A DNA stretch of 64,000 bases from Aureibaculum flavum (GTDB lineage Bacteria > Bacteroidota > Bacteroidia > Flavobacteriales > Flavobacteriaceae), in the NCBI RefSeq assembly GCF_016406085.1, contig NZ_JAEHFJ010000012.1, forward strand, positions 62,001-126,000, read 5' to 3'. Made by a program: the position numbers and the translations under genes. Of this stretch, positions 27,716 to 35,348 are shown piece by piece (position 1 is the stretch's first letter; the number at the start of each line of letters is the position of its first letter). The notes under the pieces are model-generated. The model ran no database searches. It was not told the origin of the DNA and saw only the letters and a list, made by a program, of their open reading frames with translations.

Positions 27716-27750
27716 ATGAATAAGAAAGGTTCTTTGATTGATGATAAAGA

Positions 27751-27782
27751 TACAAGCAAATCACTAAAATGATTTGCTTGTA
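27751..27782 (-). terminator. Hairpin between acpP and fabF
   Basis: Perfect 13-bp inverted repeat TACAAGCAAATCA / TGATTTGCTTGTA with a 6-nt loop. On the minus strand it is followed by TCTTTATC rather than a U-tract, so it may be a partial terminator or an mRNA-processing/stability element that raises acpP relative to fabF. TATCTTTA just after it could also serve as a weak internal -7 element. Confidence 0.55.
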
Positions 27783-27806
27783 ACTCCTGTTTTAAGTATC
27801 TTTAGA

Positions 27807-28043
27807 TTACTTTTTAGCTTCTTCTATATAGCTGATTGCTTGACCTACAGTTCCGATATTTTCTGCTTGATCGTCTGGGATTTGAATATCAAATTCTTTT
27901 TCAAATTCCATAATTAACTCTACAGTATCTAAAGAATCTGCTCCTAAATCGTTAGTAAAGTTAGCTTCATTAGTTACTTCATTTTCGTCAACGCCTAGTT
28001 TGTCAACGATAATAGCCTTTACTCTTGATGCAATGTCTGACAT
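27807..28043 (-). CDS. acpP: Acyl carrier protein
   Basis: 78 residues, acidic. Ser37 in [19 protein letters not shown] is the 4'-phosphopantetheine attachment site. It carries growing acyl chains for fatty acid and lipid synthesis. First gene of the acpP-fabF-rnc block and divergent from purN, with a promoter between. Confidence 0.97.
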   Translation of the reverse strand: MSDIASRVKAIIVDKLGVDENEVTNEANFTNDLGADSLDTVELIMEFEKEFDIQIPDDQAENIGTVGQAISYIEEAKK

Positions 28044-28069
28044 AATTTTTATAATTTTTTAATTTAATT

Positions 28070-28115
28070 ATTGGCAAAAATATAAAACTTTAAGTTAAAT
28101 AACTCATTTGCCAAT
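28070..28115 (-). promoter_or_regulatory. acpP promoter with flanking inverted repeat
   Basis: The minus strand carries TATTTTTG (28075-28082), an exact TAnnTTTG -7 element, 32 bp from the acpP ATG. A perfect 9-bp inverted repeat (ATTGGCAAA at 28070-28078, TTTGCCAAT at 28107-28115) brackets the promoter core and could be an operator. The pairing protein is unknown. Confidence 0.45.
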
Positions 28116-28220
28116 AAAATATGAGGACTAATTTAAAAAAAATAGTTTAACTTTTAGATTATTCCTCGGTATTTGTTAATAATAATTCTTTTTTTTGTGA
28201 TACAAATTTACATATTAATG

Positions 28221-28793
28221 ATGAAAAGAATTGTTATTTTGGCCTCAGGCTCCGGAACCAATGCCGAGAATATTATCAAGTATTTTCAAAAAAGTAATGT
28301 TATTGCGATAACACAAGTGCTGTCAAACAAGAAGGATGCCAAAGTTTTGGAAAGGGCTAAAAGATTGAATGTCAGTAATTTTAGTTTCGACAGGGATGAC
28401 TTTTTTAGATCTGAGAAAGTTTTAGATATTTTAAAAAAGGAAGCGGACTATATTGTTTTGGCAGGTTTTTTATGGAAAATTCCTGAAAATATTATTGAAA
28501 CTTTCTCTGATAAAATCATAAATATTCACCCTGCATTATTACCAAAATATGGAGGCAAAGGAATGTATGGAGAAAATGTACATAAAGCAGTTGTTTTGAA
28601 TAAAGAACAAGAAACGGGTATCACTATTCATTTGGTAAATGAGAATTATGATGAAGGTGCCATTATTTTTCAGGCAAAAGTAGCAGTTGCTAAAGATGAT
28701 ACCTCTGATGATGTTGCTAAAAAAATACATGAATTAGAATATGAGCATTTTCCTAGGGTAATTGAGGAGGTTATCCTAAAGGATAAAGTTTGA
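28221..28793 (+). CDS. purN: Phosphoribosylglycinamide formyltransferase
   Basis: About 190 residues from ATG 28221 (28218 is also possible); the longer reading frame from 28173 adds a hydrophobic leader not expected for a cytoplasmic purine enzyme. MKRIVILASGSGTNAENII gives the N-terminal GAR site, KIINIHPALLPKYGG holds the catalytic Asn/His, and GITIHLVNENYDEGAIIFQ carries the essential Asp in the usual place. It formylates GAR with 10-formyl-THF in purine synthesis. Divergent from acpP, as in many Bacteroidota. Confidence 0.93.
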   Translation: MKRIVILASGSGTNAENIIKYFQKSNVIAITQVLSNKKDAKVLERAKRLNVSNFSFDRDDFFRSEKVLDILKKEADYIVLAGFLWKIPENIIETFSDKIINIHPALLPKYGGKGMYGENVHKAVVLNKEQETGITIHLVNENYDEGAIIFQAKVAVAKDDTSDDVAKKIHELEYEHFPRVIEEVILKDKV

Positions 28794-28825
28794 TTCGTTG
28801 ATTGACTATTAAAATTAAACGTCTC

Positions 28826-28950
28826 TTCGAGTGCCACGCTTTTAGCGTGGTGTATCGAGAAGTGCAGTGTAAAAAATGTTCTCGATATCCCGAAGCATCG
28901 GGACGTAAACTTTTTAGGAAGCGATAAAGTAAGCAATAGCATCACTCGAA
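28826..28950. repeat. Nested palindromic intergenic element
   Basis: Four perfect inverted repeats inside 125 bp: outer TTCGAGTG (28826-28833) / CACTCGAA (28943-28950); CCACGC / GCGTGG (28834-28850, loop TTTTA); TATCGAGAA (28853-28861) / TTCTCGATA (28879-28887); and TCCCGA / TCGGGA (28888-28903, loop AGCA). It is more GC-rich than its surroundings and lies between purN and the RNase H gene. It looks like a REP- or MITE-like genomic repeat; only one copy is in the window. Confidence 0.6.
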
Positions 28951-28994
28951 CTGACGAAAAGGAATTAATTGTAACTATCAATTTAATTTTAAAA

Positions 28995-29636
28995 ATGGCA
29001 AAAAAGAAATTTTACGTAGTCTGGAAAGGAAAGAAAACAGGCGTTTTCACTTCTTGGAATACGTGTAAAAAACAGATTGACGGTTTTGCTGGAGCTCAAT
29101 ATAAATCTTTTGCCTCTAAAGAAGCGGCAGAAAAAGCCATAAAAGGAAGTTACGAAGACTATAAAGGGAAGGATACGAAAAAAGTAATACTTTCAGCAGC
29201 GGAATTAAAACAAATTGGGAAGCCAATTGTGCCATCTATCTCAGTAGATGCAGCTTGTAGTGGAAATCCCGGAAAAATGGAGTATAGAGGTGTTGAAACT
29301 CATTCTAAATCACAATTATTCATTCAAGGCCCTTTTGAAAAAGGCACAAACAATATTGGTGAATTTTTAGCTTTGGTTCATGGATTAGGTTATTTAAAGC
29401 AAAAAAAGATTGATTTACCGCTATATTCAGATTCTAGAATAGCCATGAGTTGGGTTAAAAAAGGACAATGCCGCACCAATTTACAAATTACGAATGAAAA
29501 TAGACCGTTGTTCGATATGATTAAACGAGCTGAAAAGTGGTTAAAAGAGAATCCTGATTACTATCGAAAAGCTACTATTCTAAAATGGGAAACTAAAGCG
29601 TGGGGTGAAATTCCTGCGGATTTTGGAAGGAAGTAG
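28995..29636 (+). CDS. Ribonuclease H with viroplasmin N-terminal domain
   Basis: 213 residues. The N-terminal viroplasmin/RNase H1 hybrid-binding domain (about 4-55, FYVVWKGKKTGVFTSW, YKSFASKEAAEKAI) is followed by an RNase H fold with Asp85 (SVDAACSGNPG), Glu123 (NNIGEFLALVHG) and Asp146 (LPLYSDSRIA). It degrades the RNA strand of RNA-DNA hybrids. ATG start. Its stop codon directly abuts the stop codon of the convergent TonB-type receptor gene with no spacer. Confidence 0.92.
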   Translation: MAKKKFYVVWKGKKTGVFTSWNTCKKQIDGFAGAQYKSFASKEAAEKAIKGSYEDYKGKDTKKVILSAAELKQIGKPIVPSISVDAACSGNPGKMEYRGVETHSKSQLFIQGPFEKGTNNIGEFLALVHGLGYLKQKKIDLPLYSDSRIAMSWVKKGQCRTNLQITNENRPLFDMIKRAEKWLKENPDYYRKATILKWETKAWGEIPADFGRK

Positions 29637-32315
29637 TTACAATTTATAAGTAATCGAAAACATCCAAATTCTAGGTAAAATATAGGTTCTTTGGTCTGAA
29701 ATGATATATTCAGAGAATGAATTTTCATTTTTAAAATTTGCTCCTAAAATATTTGTGCCACTTACTTTAAAACCCCAAGCACTATCTTCTTTTTGATAGA
29801 ATAAAGATGCATTGGCAATTTCATAGTTGTTTTTTTGGTTATTATTATCTCGATACGTATTACTGGAATAATCTGCCATTAGAATAAATCCGTTTAAAAA
29901 ATCGTATTCAAAATTAATATATGGGTTTTCATTTGTAAATTTTGAAGATAAATTTTCGGAAGAAAAATTACTATAATTTTTCTTAAACCCAACTTCTATG
30001 TTTGGCCATTCTTTAAAATTGGTAGCCAATTCCAAACCAAAACCAGTGGAGTTCGATTTATTTTTAGACAATGTTCCATTAACTTCCTGAAAATAATCCG
30101 ATAATGTTAAATTTCCATTCACTTTTGTAATAATTTTGCCGAATGTTTTTCTAATATTTCCCCTGAACATCCATCTAGTTTCTGGGTTATCTGTTAAAAA
30201 AGGCATACTAAATCTGTCAATACCTTGTAATTGTACTTGACTCCTTATACTTTTAACTTTTTTGTTATAAGAGGCACTACCGCTCATTGCGATACCACGA
30301 TACATGCTGAATTTCGTATATAATAATCTTGCAGAATGGTAGATTTCATTTTCTAACTGTTCATTACCACGAGTTACCGCATTATAGCCAAGTAATTGAA
30401 ATTTATTGGCAAATTTTGGGGCATCAGAAAATCTACTTTTTAAGTTGTAATTGAATCTTAATTTTTCTGAGCTATTAATTTCTACATTTGTTAAAAAATC
30501 AGGTAAAACAACCCACTTATTTTTATGGGTTTGTGTGGCTTGATTTGCTTTCCAGTTGTAATTATGAGCTGAAGCTCCATATTTTACCTCAACAATACCA
30601 ACTTTAAACTTGTGTTGCATTGCTAAATAAAAGTCGTTAATTCTATAATTTAAATCATTACCAAAGTCAGCAGTATTAAAGTTGTTAATTGAACCATTAG
30701 TTAATACTTGGTATTCATCTGTAATATATTTTTCATCTAGTGTGTTATTACCCAGCGTTGTATAAATATGGTTGCTTCTATTCAATACCCAATAATGTTT
30801 AAACAGTACGTTAAGGTTGTGTAGTTTTAAACTTTTTATTTGATTGATATTATATTCATTATCATTTTGTAAAGGTATCAACCCTTGTAAAATGGGCTGG
30901 TTTGTTAGCCAGTTGGTATTCGGATTACTTTTATCATATTGATAATTCACCGTCAAAGAAGTGGTATGTTTTCTTGACAGTTTTTTATGCCATTCCGCAT
31001 TTTGCTTTACCGTAATGGTGTTGTCTTCTGTGGTTGAATTTAAATTTGTGGTTATTGTCGGTGAAATAGAAGAAATACCATCAAAATCTGAATTATTAGA
31101 AGATTTAAAAAAACCCGAATACGAAACATCATCGTTATCACCCGGTGCGTAGTCCAACGAAAGTTTTCCTAAAAAAAATGAATTATCGGTACTTCCGTTT
31201 ACAATTTTACTTTCAAGGGTCTCTTCATTTTGGCTCAGGTATCGATTTTCGGTTTCAACTTGTGTTTCATTTTGAGTATTGGAGTAAATACTATAACCTG
31301 AAACATCCCAATTGTTATTGATTTCTTGGCTAATATTTACTGCACCAAATTTATTGATACCGCTTTTAAAATCTTGGTTGCCCAAAAAACCTGAAAAGGC
31401 ATTGTTTGAGAGCTGAAAATAAGAACTGGGATCGCTCAGCATTTTACCGATACCACCCTCGAACTCCAAATAATCTTTTATGGTAAAGGATTTTACACCA
31501 ATATCATTGATATCACCAATAAAATTTACGTTGGTCTTTGGGCTATAATAGAAAATATTGGGATGCACCAAATAATGCTTGTCCGTTCCCGCCCCCGTTT
31601 CAATATCGCCAAAGGTAAAGCGTTTTTTGTCTTTTTTCAGTTTAATGTTCATTGCCATTTGGTCACTGTCCGATAGCCCCTTTAACATGATCACTTCCGT
31701 ATAATTGTCAATGACTTCAACCCCATCAACGGCATCTGCGGGTATGTTTTCTACCCCTAATTTTGTACCGCCTCCAAAAAAAGGTTTATTGTCCACCAAC
31801 AATTTGTTTACTTTTTTGCCCATTACCGTTACACCACCGTTTCTGTCTACTTCTACCCCAGGTAATTTTTTAAGTACTTGTTTTAACTTTCTTTCCGTAC
31901 CTGTTGTAAAGGCATCCGTGTTATAAGTGATAGTATCTTCTTTAACGCGAACAGGAACCTCTTGAATAATAATTACTTCATCCAATTTATTTGTAGATGG
32001 TTTCAGCGGAATATTTTTTATAATATTCTCTGTCAGTTTCACTTCAAAACTAACCTGCTGGAAGCCCAAATAACTAACGGTAACTTTATAGTTTTCTTTT
32101 GCCTGAAGCACCAACTTATACCTGCCTTTTTCATCTGTAATTGCAAATACCATCTCTATATTGTCTGATAATGGTTTGGCAATTATATTCGTATAAGGTA
32201 AAGGTTTTCTTAAGGTATCGGTAACTAAACCATTTATTGTTTGACCAAAGAAATCAGAAAAGGATAAGATAAAAATGAAAATAAATGCCTTTTGTATACT
32301 TATTTTTAAGTACAT
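29637..32315 (-). CDS. TonB-dependent receptor-like outer-membrane protein (GLPGLI-associated)
   Basis: 892 residues. Signal peptide (1-24, FIFIFILSFSDFFGQ), carboxypeptidase-regulatory-like domain (about 25-110; GLVTDTLRKPLPYTNIIAK), short plug-like region (about 135-225; LKQVLKKLPGVEVDRNGGV, VMGKKVNKLLVDNKPFFGGG) and a long beta-barrel ending in an aromatic/hydrophobic strand (WMFSITYKL). This subfamily regularly sits beside GLPGLI proteins, as here 119 bp downstream of one. The substrate is unknown; protein or peptide-related roles have been guessed for such pairs. No Fur-like palindrome lies upstream. Confidence 0.8.
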   Translation of the reverse strand: MYLKISIQKAFIFIFILSFSDFFGQTINGLVTDTLRKPLPYTNIIAKPLSDNIEMVFAITDEKGRYKLVLQAKENYKVTVSYLGFQQVSFEVKLTENIIKNIPLKPSTNKLDEVIIIQEVPVRVKEDTITYNTDAFTTGTERKLKQVLKKLPGVEVDRNGGVTVMGKKVNKLLVDNKPFFGGGTKLGVENIPADAVDGVEVIDNYTEVIMLKGLSDSDQMAMNIKLKKDKKRFTFGDIETGAGTDKHYLVHPNIFYYSPKTNVNFIGDINDIGVKSFTIKDYLEFEGGIGKMLSDPSSYFQLSNNAFSGFLGNQDFKSGINKFGAVNISQEINNNWDVSGYSIYSNTQNETQVETENRYLSQNEETLESKIVNGSTDNSFFLGKLSLDYAPGDNDDVSYSGFFKSSNNSDFDGISSISPTITTNLNSTTEDNTITVKQNAEWHKKLSRKHTTSLTVNYQYDKSNPNTNWLTNQPILQGLIPLQNDNEYNINQIKSLKLHNLNVLFKHYWVLNRSNHIYTTLGNNTLDEKYITDEYQVLTNGSINNFNTADFGNDLNYRINDFYLAMQHKFKVGIVEVKYGASAHNYNWKANQATQTHKNKWVVLPDFLTNVEINSSEKLRFNYNLKSRFSDAPKFANKFQLLGYNAVTRGNEQLENEIYHSARLLYTKFSMYRGIAMSGSASYNKKVKSIRSQVQLQGIDRFSMPFLTDNPETRWMFRGNIRKTFGKIITKVNGNLTLSDYFQEVNGTLSKNKSNSTGFGLELATNFKEWPNIEVGFKKNYSNFSSENLSSKFTNENPYINFEYDFLNGFILMADYSSNTYRDNNNQKNNYEIANASLFYQKEDSAWGFKVSGTNILGANFKNENSFSEYIISDQRTYILPRIWMFSITYKL

Positions 32316-32434
32316 AGAACCGTTTGAAATTAATGTATTAAGTTATAATCGTTTTTCTATTTTAAACATCTTTTATTTATAATACTTTGAATTCGCAGCC
32401 AACATTACGAACCTCTCGTATGTTCCTCAACTTA

Positions 32435-33181
32435 TTAATTTTTATTAGAATCAATAAATTGACTTTTAAATGTACCTTCAGTTTTTTTAGTATACTCCTC
32501 TTCTGTTAATTCTGTTCCTTTTTTATGTCCCTCAATCGTAATTTCTTTTTTTGAGTTTAACTCGATTTTATCAACAAAATAAGTTCTATTTGGACCTTCA
32601 TTTAATTCTAAAACTAATCCAGGTAAACCTACATAATTTTTAGGCCCTAGAGGGATAGGAATTTTTGGAGCATACCAAGCGATTACATCCAAGTTGATTA
32701 TCTTTCCTTTTCTATTTTTAAACGTTTTTATTGAAACTGCCTTATAGCATAGATAATCATTTATCATTTTTGTTTCATTGATAAGCTTCCATGTAATATC
32801 ATTAAATTTAGATGAAATATTAAATAGATTTCCATCAAAATCTTGCTCCCTTATAATTTTTTGTTCTGCTATGTCATAATAATATGTGCTAGTTAAACGC
32901 GTTAGTATTTTTGAAATTTGACGTATCATTTCCCTTTTACCATCCATCTCCATAACTTCTTCTTCTTTAAAAATGGCTTTGTTATTGTTCACCAACAATT
33001 GCATATTTATATTATCAACTTCCTGTAAAATCAATTTGTCTCTTTTCGTCGTTTTTATGTCAATATGTTTATTAGCAATAAGTCTTGTTTTATAATTAAT
33101 TTTTGCTTGACTATTTATTTGTGCAAAACCATTAACCTGAAAAGTTGAAATCAGGATAATTAGTACATATATTTTTTTCAT
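32435..33181 (-). CDS. GLPGLI family secreted protein
   Basis: 248 residues. Signal peptide (MKKIYVLIILISTFQVNGFA), then the diagnostic YVGLPGLVLEL (about 184-194) preceded by DVIAWYAPKIPIPLGPKN, which together define the GLPGLI family. Members are periplasmic or surface proteins next to TonB-type receptors, with unknown biochemical function. It is upstream of the receptor on the same strand (119-bp gap) and downstream of a small secreted protein gene, so the three may be one unit. Confidence 0.88.
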   Translation of the reverse strand: MKKIYVLIILISTFQVNGFAQINSQAKINYKTRLIANKHIDIKTTKRDKLILQEVDNINMQLLVNNNKAIFKEEEVMEMDGKREMIRQISKILTRLTSTYYYDIAEQKIIREQDFDGNLFNISSKFNDITWKLINETKMINDYLCYKAVSIKTFKNRKGKIINLDVIAWYAPKIPIPLGPKNYVGLPGLVLELNEGPNRTYFVDKIELNSKKEITIEGHKKGTELTEEEYTKKTEGTFKSQFIDSNKN

Positions 33182-33261
33182 GATTTTTAAGTAGTTTAAA
33201 GAACATTTAGATAATAAATTACAGGAAATACTATCTAAATGCTCACAAATTATTTATTCTT

Positions 33262-33555
33262 TTATTCAGCCCATCCTCGCCAACACCAATAATAATACCA
33301 GTTCATTAGAGAGGCACCATTTCCATCATCTATATCTCCATACTTAAGCTCATCTGCTTCTAACTTTTTAATTGCATAATCAAAGCAATCTGTATAGGTT
33401 ATCTCAACATAAAAAAGCTCATCAGGTTTTTCAATTTCATTTTCTACTAATGAGATGTCTATGGAAAAAGAATCACTAATTGATTCAATCTCATTTCCTG
33501 CAAAAGCAAAAGAAACTGTTAATAATAATGCGAATGTCAATACTACTTTTTTCAT
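33262..33555 (-). CDS. Small secreted protein with an aromatic C-terminus
   Basis: 97 residues. Signal peptide (MKKVVLTFALLLTVSFAFA), an acidic mature part (ESISDSFSIDISLVENEIE), one Cys in the middle (TDCFDYAIKKL) and an unusual end, MNWYYYWCWRGWAE, with a second Cys. The two cysteines could form a disulfide. I do not recognise the family. It precedes the GLPGLI gene by 80 bp on the same strand and is divergent from a candidate small RNA. Confidence 0.65.
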   Translation of the reverse strand: MKKVVLTFALLLTVSFAFAGNEIESISDSFSIDISLVENEIEKPDELFYVEITYTDCFDYAIKKLEADELKYGDIDDGNGASLMNWYYYWCWRGWAE

Positions 33556-33661
33556 CTTAATTAAATTTTAAGATTAATACTGAAATTTCATTTGAAAACC
33601 TTTCCTCCTTTTCTTCAAAAGAGAGTCGTAATTTTAAAGGCATTTTCTGTACAAAAAATGG

Positions 33662-33669
33662 TATCTTTG
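33662..33669 (+). promoter_or_regulatory. -7 promoter element of the candidate small RNA
   Basis: TATCTTTG, an exact TAnnTTTG match on the plus strand, ending 5 bp before the 5' arm of the RNA hairpin. No clear -33 TTTG is seen. Confidence 0.6.
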
Positions 33670-33674
33670 CACTT

Positions 33675-33768
33675 CCTCCAGTGGGGCTAGTTAACTTACA
33701 TAGGCAACTGGTTTTAAATTAAACATTTCGAACTGTTATTTTATTTACCTCAACTGGAGGTTTTTTTT
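33675..33768 (+). ncRNA. Candidate structured small RNA with its own promoter and terminator
   Basis: About 94 nt. The 5' end CCTCCAGT (33675-33682) pairs perfectly with ACTGGAGG (33753-33760), which is followed directly by eight T, a terminator-like end. Part of the same 5' arm (CCAGT) can instead pair with an internal ACTGG (33707-33711), giving two mutually exclusive folds. An AGTTAACT palindrome lies between. No reading frame of note; the next plus-strand gene is almost 9 kb away, so it is not a leader. It does not contain the SRP RNA or tmRNA signatures I know; the identity is open. Confidence 0.55.
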
Positions 33769-33873
33769 ATTCTTCTACGATTCTGTATTTTTCTTAAAAC
33801 ACAGTCTTATTTGTTAGGTTAGAAGATTAGTTATGTGCAAGTTAATTTTTTTTTTTTTCTAAAATGTAGAGAA

Positions 33874-33926
33874 AAACCGCAATATTTCTGAAATAAAACC
33901 GCAAATAATTACGGTCTAAACCGTAA
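33874..33926. repeat. Three 9-bp direct repeats at exact 22-bp spacing
   Basis: AAACCGCAA at 33874 and 33896 and AAACCGTAA at 33918: 9-bp units with 13-bp spacers, two helical turns apart. The third overlaps a hairpin TTACGGT / ACCGTAA (33909-33926). The spacing matches the layout of LytTR-type regulator sites. The gene they would control is not evident. Confidence 0.45.
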
Positions 33927-33969
33927 AAAGTATGGATTTTTGTAAGTAGAGTAGAATTGTAAATGTAGA

Positions 33970-34001
33970 AAATTGGCAAATTGGAAATCATTTGCCAATT
34001 T
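33970..34001 (-). terminator. Hairpin after sufS
   Basis: Perfect 11-bp stem AAATTGGCAAA / TTTGCCAATTT with a 10-nt loop, 39 bp after the sufS stop on the minus strand and followed there by TCTACATTT. It could act on transcripts from either side. Confidence 0.65.
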
Positions 34002-34040
34002 AGTTTTCCTTCGGGTGTTCTTATATTTAGTGGATTAATT

Positions 34041-35261
34041 TTAACTCAACATCCCTTTAGCTCTAATAACCGCCTGAACTAATTTATCAACTTCCTCTTT
34101 GGTATTGTAAAAAGCAAATGAAGCACGTACAGTTCCTGGAATTTTGAAGAAATCCATAATTGGTTGTGCACAGTGATGTCCAGTTCGTACAGCTATACCC
34201 AATTTATCCACAATGGAGCCAATGTCATAAGGGTGTAGCCCTTCAATATTAAAAGAAATGACTGAGGTTTTAGCTCCTGAAACATCGGGGCCATAAATTT
34301 TTAAACCGTCAATTTCTAATAATTTTTTAGTAGCATACTGAAGTAATTCATTTTCATAATTGGCAATATTGTCAAAGCCAATCCTGTTCATATAATCAAT
34401 GGCAACCCCAAAGGCTATACCACCACATATGTTAGGTGTACCTGCTTCAAATTTATGAGGCAAACCTGCATACGTAGTTTTTTCAAAAGAAACTTCAGCA
34501 ATCATTTCGCCACCACCTTGGTAAGGAGGTAATTTATTTAGCCAGTCTTCTTTTCCGTATAAAAATCCGGCACCTGTTGGTCCACACATTTTATGAGCCG
34601 ATGCTACGTAAAAATCAACATCAAGAGCTTGTAAATCGGCTTTTACATGTGGGGTTGCTTGTGCTCCATCAATGAGAACTGCGGCACCCGCGTTGTGGGC
34701 CAAATCAATTATTTTTTTTATTGGGTTAATAGTTCCCAATGCATTAGAAATATGATTTACAAAAACCAATTTGGTGTTGTCAGAAAGCAAATCTTCGTAA
34801 ACATCCATCATCAATTCACCATTAGTATTCATCGGAATTACCTTTAAAATAGCTCCGGTACGTTCGCAAAGCATTTGCCAAGGCACAATATTAGAATGAT
34901 GTTCTAATGCCGAAACAATAATCTCATCTCCTTTTTTTAATAAAGAAGAAAATCCATTTGCAACCAAATTAATTCCGTGTGTAGTACCCGAAGTAAAAAT
35001 AATTTCATGAGCATGTTTGGCATTAAAATGATGCTGAATTTTCTGACGAGCTTTTTCGTATGCATCTGTAGCTTCTTGACTCAATGTATGTACGCCTCGG
35101 TGGATATTAGCATTATAATTACTGTAATAATCTACAATGGCATCAATTACTTGTTGAGGCGTTTGAGAAGTAGCGGCATTGTCTAAATATACCAACGGAT
35201 AACCGTTAACTTTTCGTTTTAGTATCGGAAAATCAGCTCTTATTTTTTGAATATCAAACAT
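34041..35261 (-). CDS. sufS: SufS cysteine desulfurase
   Basis: 406 residues. A PLP enzyme that takes sulfur from cysteine for Fe-S cluster assembly. Lys224 in SAHKMCGPTGAGFLYG binds PLP; Cys364 in VRTGHHCAQPIMD carries the persulfide; HxG and the group-II spacing identify SufS rather than IscS. It is the terminal gene of the split suf set: sufA-B-C-D lie 8.7 kb upstream beyond an efflux operon. It has its own promoter with a perfect Fur-like palindrome 8 bp before the ATG. No sufE or sufU is in the window. Confidence 0.95.
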   Translation of the reverse strand: MFDIQKIRADFPILKRKVNGYPLVYLDNAATSQTPQQVIDAIVDYYSNYNANIHRGVHTLSQEATDAYEKARQKIQHHFNAKHAHEIIFTSGTTHGINLVANGFSSLLKKGDEIIVSALEHHSNIVPWQMLCERTGAILKVIPMNTNGELMMDVYEDLLSDNTKLVFVNHISNALGTINPIKKIIDLAHNAGAAVLIDGAQATPHVKADLQALDVDFYVASAHKMCGPTGAGFLYGKEDWLNKLPPYQGGGEMIAEVSFEKTTYAGLPHKFEAGTPNICGGIAFGVAIDYMNRIGFDNIANYENELLQYATKKLLEIDGLKIYGPDVSGAKTSVISFNIEGLHPYDIGSIVDKLGIAVRTGHHCAQPIMDFFKIPGTVRASFAFYNTKEEVDKLVQAVIRAKGMLS

Positions 35262-35269
35262 ATATCTTT

Positions 35270-35287
35270 TTTAGAATGATTCTAAAT
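35270..35287 (-). promoter_or_regulatory. Fur-like operator of sufS (perfect palindrome)
   Basis: TTTAGAATGATTCTAAAT: TTTAGAAT and ATTCTAAA around a central G are exact inverses. It lies 2 bp downstream of the -7 element, over the expected transcription start, a repressor position. Related copies precede sufA and the TonB receptor. Confidence 0.7.
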
Positions 35288-35288
35288 A

Positions 35289-35296
35289 CAAAACTA
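35289..35296 (-). promoter_or_regulatory. -7 promoter element of sufS
   Basis: Minus strand reads TAGTTTTG (TAnnTTTG), 27 bp upstream of the sufS ATG and directly upstream of the palindrome. Confidence 0.6.
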
Positions 35297-35348
35297 CAAA
35301 ATAGAAAATGCTTTTATTTGCTTTGGTCTATTAATTTTCAAGAAAAAA

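Noticed and set aside
28173-28220. Longer purN start with a hydrophobic N-terminal extension
   Set aside because: PurN is cytoplasmic and begins at MKRIVILASG; the upstream codons look like AT-rich promoter DNA.
29634-29639. Abutting stop codons of the RNase H and TonB-type receptor genes as an overlap or fusion
   Set aside because: Both genes are complete and convergent; zero spacing is unusual but needs no special explanation.
33675-33768. Identity of the candidate small RNA as SRP RNA (ffs)
   Set aside because: The conserved GGAAG-type apical loop of SRP RNA is absent; the RNA is kept as unidentified.
33841-33861. Run of about 14 T as a terminator
   Set aside because: No stem precedes it on the plus strand; it is probably a simple homopolymer.
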